Shown piece by piece: positions 61,367 to 64,000 of a stretch of DNA of 64,000 nt. Position 1 is the first letter of the stretch, and every line of letters starts with the position of its first letter. Origin of the DNA: Rugosimonospora africana (GTDB lineage: Bacteria; Actinomycetota; Actinomycetes; Mycobacteriales; Micromonosporaceae); NCBI RefSeq assembly GCF_016862975.1, contig NZ_BONZ01000013.1, positions 124,001-188,000 on the forward strand, read 5' to 3'. Both the position numbers and the translations under genes were made by a program. The notes beneath the pieces were generated by a model. The model was not told the origin of the DNA. It did no database searches and saw only the letters and a list, made by a program, of their open reading frames with translations.

Positions 61367-62227
61367 TCAGCGCACCAGCCGGGACAGGCGCCGGTCGGCC
61401 AGCGGCTTTCCGTTGGTCTGGCAGCCCGGGCAGTACTGGAGACTGGAGTCGGCGAATGACACCTCGCGGATGGTCGTGCCACACACCGGGCAGGGCAGGC
61501 CATTCCGGTTGTGGACGGCCAGACCGGACCGCTTCTCGCCCTTGAGGGTCGCCGCCTTCTGCCCGACCGATCGGTTCACCGCGTCGGTCAGGACCGACCG
61601 CATCGCCGCGTACAGCCTGTCCAGCGCTTCGGCCGGCAGCCGGTCGGTGATCGCGAACGGCGACAGCTTCGCCGCGTGCAGGATCTCGTCGGAGTACGCG
61701 TTACCCACGCCGGCGATCACCTCCTGCTCGGTCAGTACACCCTTGACCTGCCCACGCCGGGACTTCAGCCGCTGCTCGAACTCCTCCCTGGACACGGCGA
61801 GCGCGTCCGGGCCGAGCCGGGCGACGCCGGGGACCTCGGCCGGGTCGCGCACCAGGTACGCGGCGAGCTTCTTCTGGGTGCCTGCCTCGGTGAGGTCGAA
61901 TCCCGAGCCGTCGTCCAGCCGGACCCGCACCGCGATCGGGCTCTTGCCCGGCTTGAGCGGCGTGGCCGAGTTGAACGCGTCCCGGTAGTGCAGCCATCCG
62001 GCCCTGGCCAGGTGGACGACCAGGTGCAGGTCGTCGCCCAGGTGCACGTCCAGGAACTTGCCGTGCCGGCCGGCACCGGTCAGGGTGAGGCCGGCCGCGG
62101 CCGAGACCGGCGGGTCGTAGGTCTTCAGCGCGCTGATCGCGGCGACTTCGATCCGCGACACGGTGTGGCCGGCGGCGCGCTCGCGCAGGTACGCGGCGAG
62201 CGCCTCGACCTCGGGCAGCTCCGGCAT
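61367..62227 (-). CDS. Fpg/Nei-family DNA glycosylase
   Basis: 286 residues. The mature N-terminus PELPEVEALAAYL places catalytic Pro1 and Glu2 exactly as in Fpg/Nei. The helix-two-turn-helix QEVIAGVGNAYSDEIL (about 167-182) contacts DNA, and the C-terminal zinc finger has Cys pairs in CPVC and YCPGC (about 245-270). It removes oxidised bases and cuts the abasic site. TAACTT lies 6 nt before the ATG, so a leaderless transcript is likely. It interrupts the polysaccharide gene set and probably belongs to a separate transcript. Confidence 0.93.
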   Translation of the reverse strand: MPELPEVEALAAYLRERAAGHTVSRIEVAAISALKTYDPPVSAAAGLTLTGAGRHGKFLDVHLGDDLHLVVHLARAGWLHYRDAFNSATPLKPGKSPIAVRVRLDDGSGFDLTEAGTQKKLAAYLVRDPAEVPGVARLGPDALAVSREEFEQRLKSRRGQVKGVLTEQEVIAGVGNAYSDEILHAAKLSPFAITDRLPAEALDRLYAAMRSVLTDAVNRSVGQKAATLKGEKRSGLAVHNRNGLPCPVCGTTIREVSFADSSLQYCPGCQTNGKPLADRRLSRLVR

Positions 62228-62233
62228 GACGAC

Positions 62234-62239
62234 AAGTTA
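62234..62239 (-). promoter_or_regulatory. -10 box of DNA glycosylase gene
   Basis: TAACTT on the minus strand, 6 nt before the ATG at 62227. Confidence 0.45.
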
Positions 62240-62323
62240 ACCTCAATCCACCGGCATCAGCTCATGTCAACAGCTGGAACAGGACATCGCGACCGCTCAC
62301 ACCCGTCGGAGGCTTGCCACACC

Positions 62324-63544
62324 ATGAAGGTGGTCGTCGCGCACAACCAGTACTCTTCGGCCGCGCCGTCCGGGGAGAATGTGATCGTCGACGCCGAGAT
62401 CGCCCAGCTCCGGGCGGCCGGCGTCGAGGTTGTGCCCTTTCTGCGCAGTTCCGACGAGATCGGTTCGCTGCCCCTGGCCCAGAAGGCCCTCCTGCCGGTC
62501 GCGCCGATCTGGGCGCCGGCCGCACAGCGGGCGCTCGCCGAGCTGATCCGTGCCGAGCGCCCCGACCTGCTGCACCTGCACAACCCGTACCCGCTGATCT
62601 CCCCGTGGATCGTGCGCACCGCACACGCCCACGGCCTGCCGGTGCTACAGACCGTGCACAACTACCGCCAGGTGTGCGCGCCGGGCCTGTACTTCCGGGA
62701 CGGGCACATCTGCCACGACTGCCGGGGCCGGGCGTTCGCGCTGCCGGCGATCCAGCACAGCTGCTACCGCGGCTCGAAGGCGCAGAGCGCGATCATGGCG
62801 ACGTCGCTGGCCGTGCACCGCCGGACCTGGCGCAGCGTCGATCACTACCTCGCGCTCACCGGTGGGATCGCCGAACACCTGCGCGACTACGGCATTCCGG
62901 ACGATCGGATCACAATCAAGCCGAACGCCATCGCCGACCCGGGCCCGGTTGCCCCGATCGGCTCCGGCCTGCTGTTCGCCAGCCGGCTGTCCGCCGAGAA
63001 GGGCCTCGCCCTGCTGCTCGACGCGTGGTCCCGGCACCCGGTCGGGTCGCTCGGCGTGCTGCGCGTCGCGAGCGACGGGCCGCTGCGCCCGGTGGTCGAG
63101 GCCGCGGCCGCGGCCCGCTCCGACGTGGTCTACCTCGGCCCACAGGACCAGGCGGGGGTACGGGCGGCGATGCGCGAATCGGCCGTCGTGGTGGCCGCGT
63201 CGACCTGGGACGACGTGCTGCCCACGGTGATCATCGAGGCGCTCGCGAACGGGCGGCCGGTGCTGGGCACCAAGCTGGGCGGCATCCCGTACCTGATCGG
63301 TGACGCCGGGTGGACCGTGGCGCCGACGGTCGACGAACTGGCCGCGGCCCTGCCGGTGGCGGTGGCCGGTGCCGCCGGGCTGACGAACGCCGCCCGCGCC
63401 CGATACGAGGCGAATTTCACTCCCGACGTGCTCGTCAAGCGGTTGCTGGACGTCTATTCCAACCTGGTGAACAGGGGGCACCGGGAAGGGGACCAATCAG
63501 TGAACGGATATCGTTCAGGGCCATGGGCCACTCCTCAACCGTGA
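62324..63544 (+). CDS. GT4-family glycosyltransferase
   Basis: 406 residues from ATG 62324; GGAGG lies 11 nt upstream. GT-B fold: the N-terminus has HNQYSSAAPSGENVIVDAEI (acceptor-loop type), HLHNPYPLISPW and the Cys-rich CHDCRGR; the donor half has FASRLSAEKGLALLLDAW, STWDDVLPTVIIEALANG and RPVLGTKLGG with the acidic donor-binding Glu. Such enzymes add a sugar to a growing lipid-linked polysaccharide. The next gene overlaps its stop by 4 nt (GTGA), suggesting an operon. Confidence 0.9.
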   Translation: MKVVVAHNQYSSAAPSGENVIVDAEIAQLRAAGVEVVPFLRSSDEIGSLPLAQKALLPVAPIWAPAAQRALAELIRAERPDLLHLHNPYPLISPWIVRTAHAHGLPVLQTVHNYRQVCAPGLYFRDGHICHDCRGRAFALPAIQHSCYRGSKAQSAIMATSLAVHRRTWRSVDHYLALTGGIAEHLRDYGIPDDRITIKPNAIADPGPVAPIGSGLLFASRLSAEKGLALLLDAWSRHPVGSLGVLRVASDGPLRPVVEAAAAARSDVVYLGPQDQAGVRAAMRESAVVVAASTWDDVLPTVIIEALANGRPVLGTKLGGIPYLIGDAGWTVAPTVDELAAALPVAVAGAAGLTNAARARYEANFTPDVLVKRLLDVYSNLVNRGHREGDQSVNGYRSGPWATPQP

Positions 63545-64000
63545 ACTCACGACGGCCAGAAACCCCCTTCGACTCGCCCGACCAACCCGCGACGAGGCGC
63601 AGTGGTTCCGGCCGGAAGATCCTTGACCTTGTACTTCACCCGGTCACGGCGGCCGGTCAGGGCGAGCCCATCCTCAACCCCACCCGGTGGACCTCACGAC
63701 ACCGCTGGTTCGTCCTCGCCGGGCTGATCCTGGCCGGCGCGGCGGGCCTGCTGGAGGGGATCCAGCGGGGCACCCTCGGCGCGAACGGGTCGGAAGCCAC
63801 CCGCGCCTTCGCCGCCGCGCTGATCGGCGTCGCGATGATCGGGCTGGCGCTGTCCCTGCGCGGGATCACAGTGCCCGGCTTCCTGCTCGGCGGATTCTTC
63901 ATCGGTGCCGGCATCCTCAGCTGGACGTACACCGACATGGGGTGGGTCGTCTGGCTACTGCTGGCGATCGAGGGAATCGTGTTCGCGATCTGGACCATCC
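63541..64000 (+). CDS. Integral membrane protein, 3' end beyond window
   Basis: Starts at GTG 63541 (GTGA overlap with the GT4 stop) or in-frame ATG 63523, and runs off the window; 153 residues seen. After a 45-residue polar cytoplasmic start come four membrane segments: WFVLAGLILAGAAGLLEG, AALIGVAMIGLALSL, PGFLLGGFFIGAG and WVVWLLLAIEGIVFAIW. No family recognised. The linkage to glycosyltransferase genes suggests a polysaccharide-related function, without direct evidence. Confidence 0.7.
   Translation, partial: MNSRRPETPFDSPDQPATRRSGSGRKILDLVLHPVTAAGQGEPILNPTRWTSRHRWFVLAGLILAGAAGLLEGIQRGTLGANGSEATRAFAAALIGVAMIGLALSLRGITVPGFLLGGFFIGAGILSWTYTDMGWVVWLLLAIEGIVFAIWTI

Overview
The window reads as a chromosome segment of a high-GC actinomycete. 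Coding density is very high and third codon positions are mostly G or C. There is a Bpa/PafE-type proteasome activator, three LytR-CpsA-Psr (LCP) cell-wall ligases, DUF5926, DUF1707, DUF485 and DUF6907 proteins, and many leaderless promoters. Gene content fits Micromonosporaceae or a close relative; I cannot name a genus.

Layout. 1-751: end of a membrane glycosyltransferase-like gene, paralogous to the large gene at 56052-59132. 900-4700: methyltransferase, a transketolase split into two overlapping genes, divergent soxR, and a quinone oxidoreductase. 5350-6866: tRNA-Ser(TGA), then about 1.1 kb of foreign-looking DNA with one small secreted protein, ended by a partial copy of the tRNA 3' half; this looks like an integrated-element relic, and a histidine-kinase fossil follows it. 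6867-16900: exporter, TPR-like regulator, VOC proteins, a frameshifted gene, small membrane proteins, a GH75 chitosanase with ricin-type lectin domain, a LiaF-like protein and a GT2. 16980-20468: ArnT-like glycosyltransferase and an amino-acid-type binding lipoprotein. 20965-25025: bpa, then an ABC exporter operon with its own DesK/DesR-like two-component system. 25022-31917: two HAD phosphatases, serS, OsmC, minimal zincin, pheA, lipoprotein, ACT protein. 32004-38702: PAS protein, NERD-like protein, arcA, DUF5926, an ATPase-domain protein coupled to a GAF-PAS histidine kinase, GDPD and rhodanese. 38712-43992: three LCP ligases and a UDP-sugar epimerase/decarboxylase. 44124-53175: two sodium:solute symporter + DUF485 modules flanking a flavin-reductase-like gene and an ABC exporter, followed by an OmpR-type two-component system. 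53347-64000: Uma2 nuclease-like protein, LytS/LytTR pair, and surface-polysaccharide genes (large membrane GT, phosphoglycosyl transferase, GT4, unfinished membrane protein) interrupted by a Fpg/Nei glycosylase.

Themes. Cell-envelope and exopolysaccharide assembly dominates both ends and the LCP block. Redox control appears in the soxR/transketolase/quinone reductase group, where a MerR-type operator with a 19-bp promoter spacer points at the transketolase. Four two-component systems sit in the window. Non-coding structure includes minisatellite-like tandem repeats (three in convergent junctions), a dispersed 52-54 bp palindromic repeat, a recurrent TCCA-N3-TGGA palindrome and start codons 6-8 bp after a -10 box. 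No CRISPR array, rRNA or intact insertion sequence was seen.
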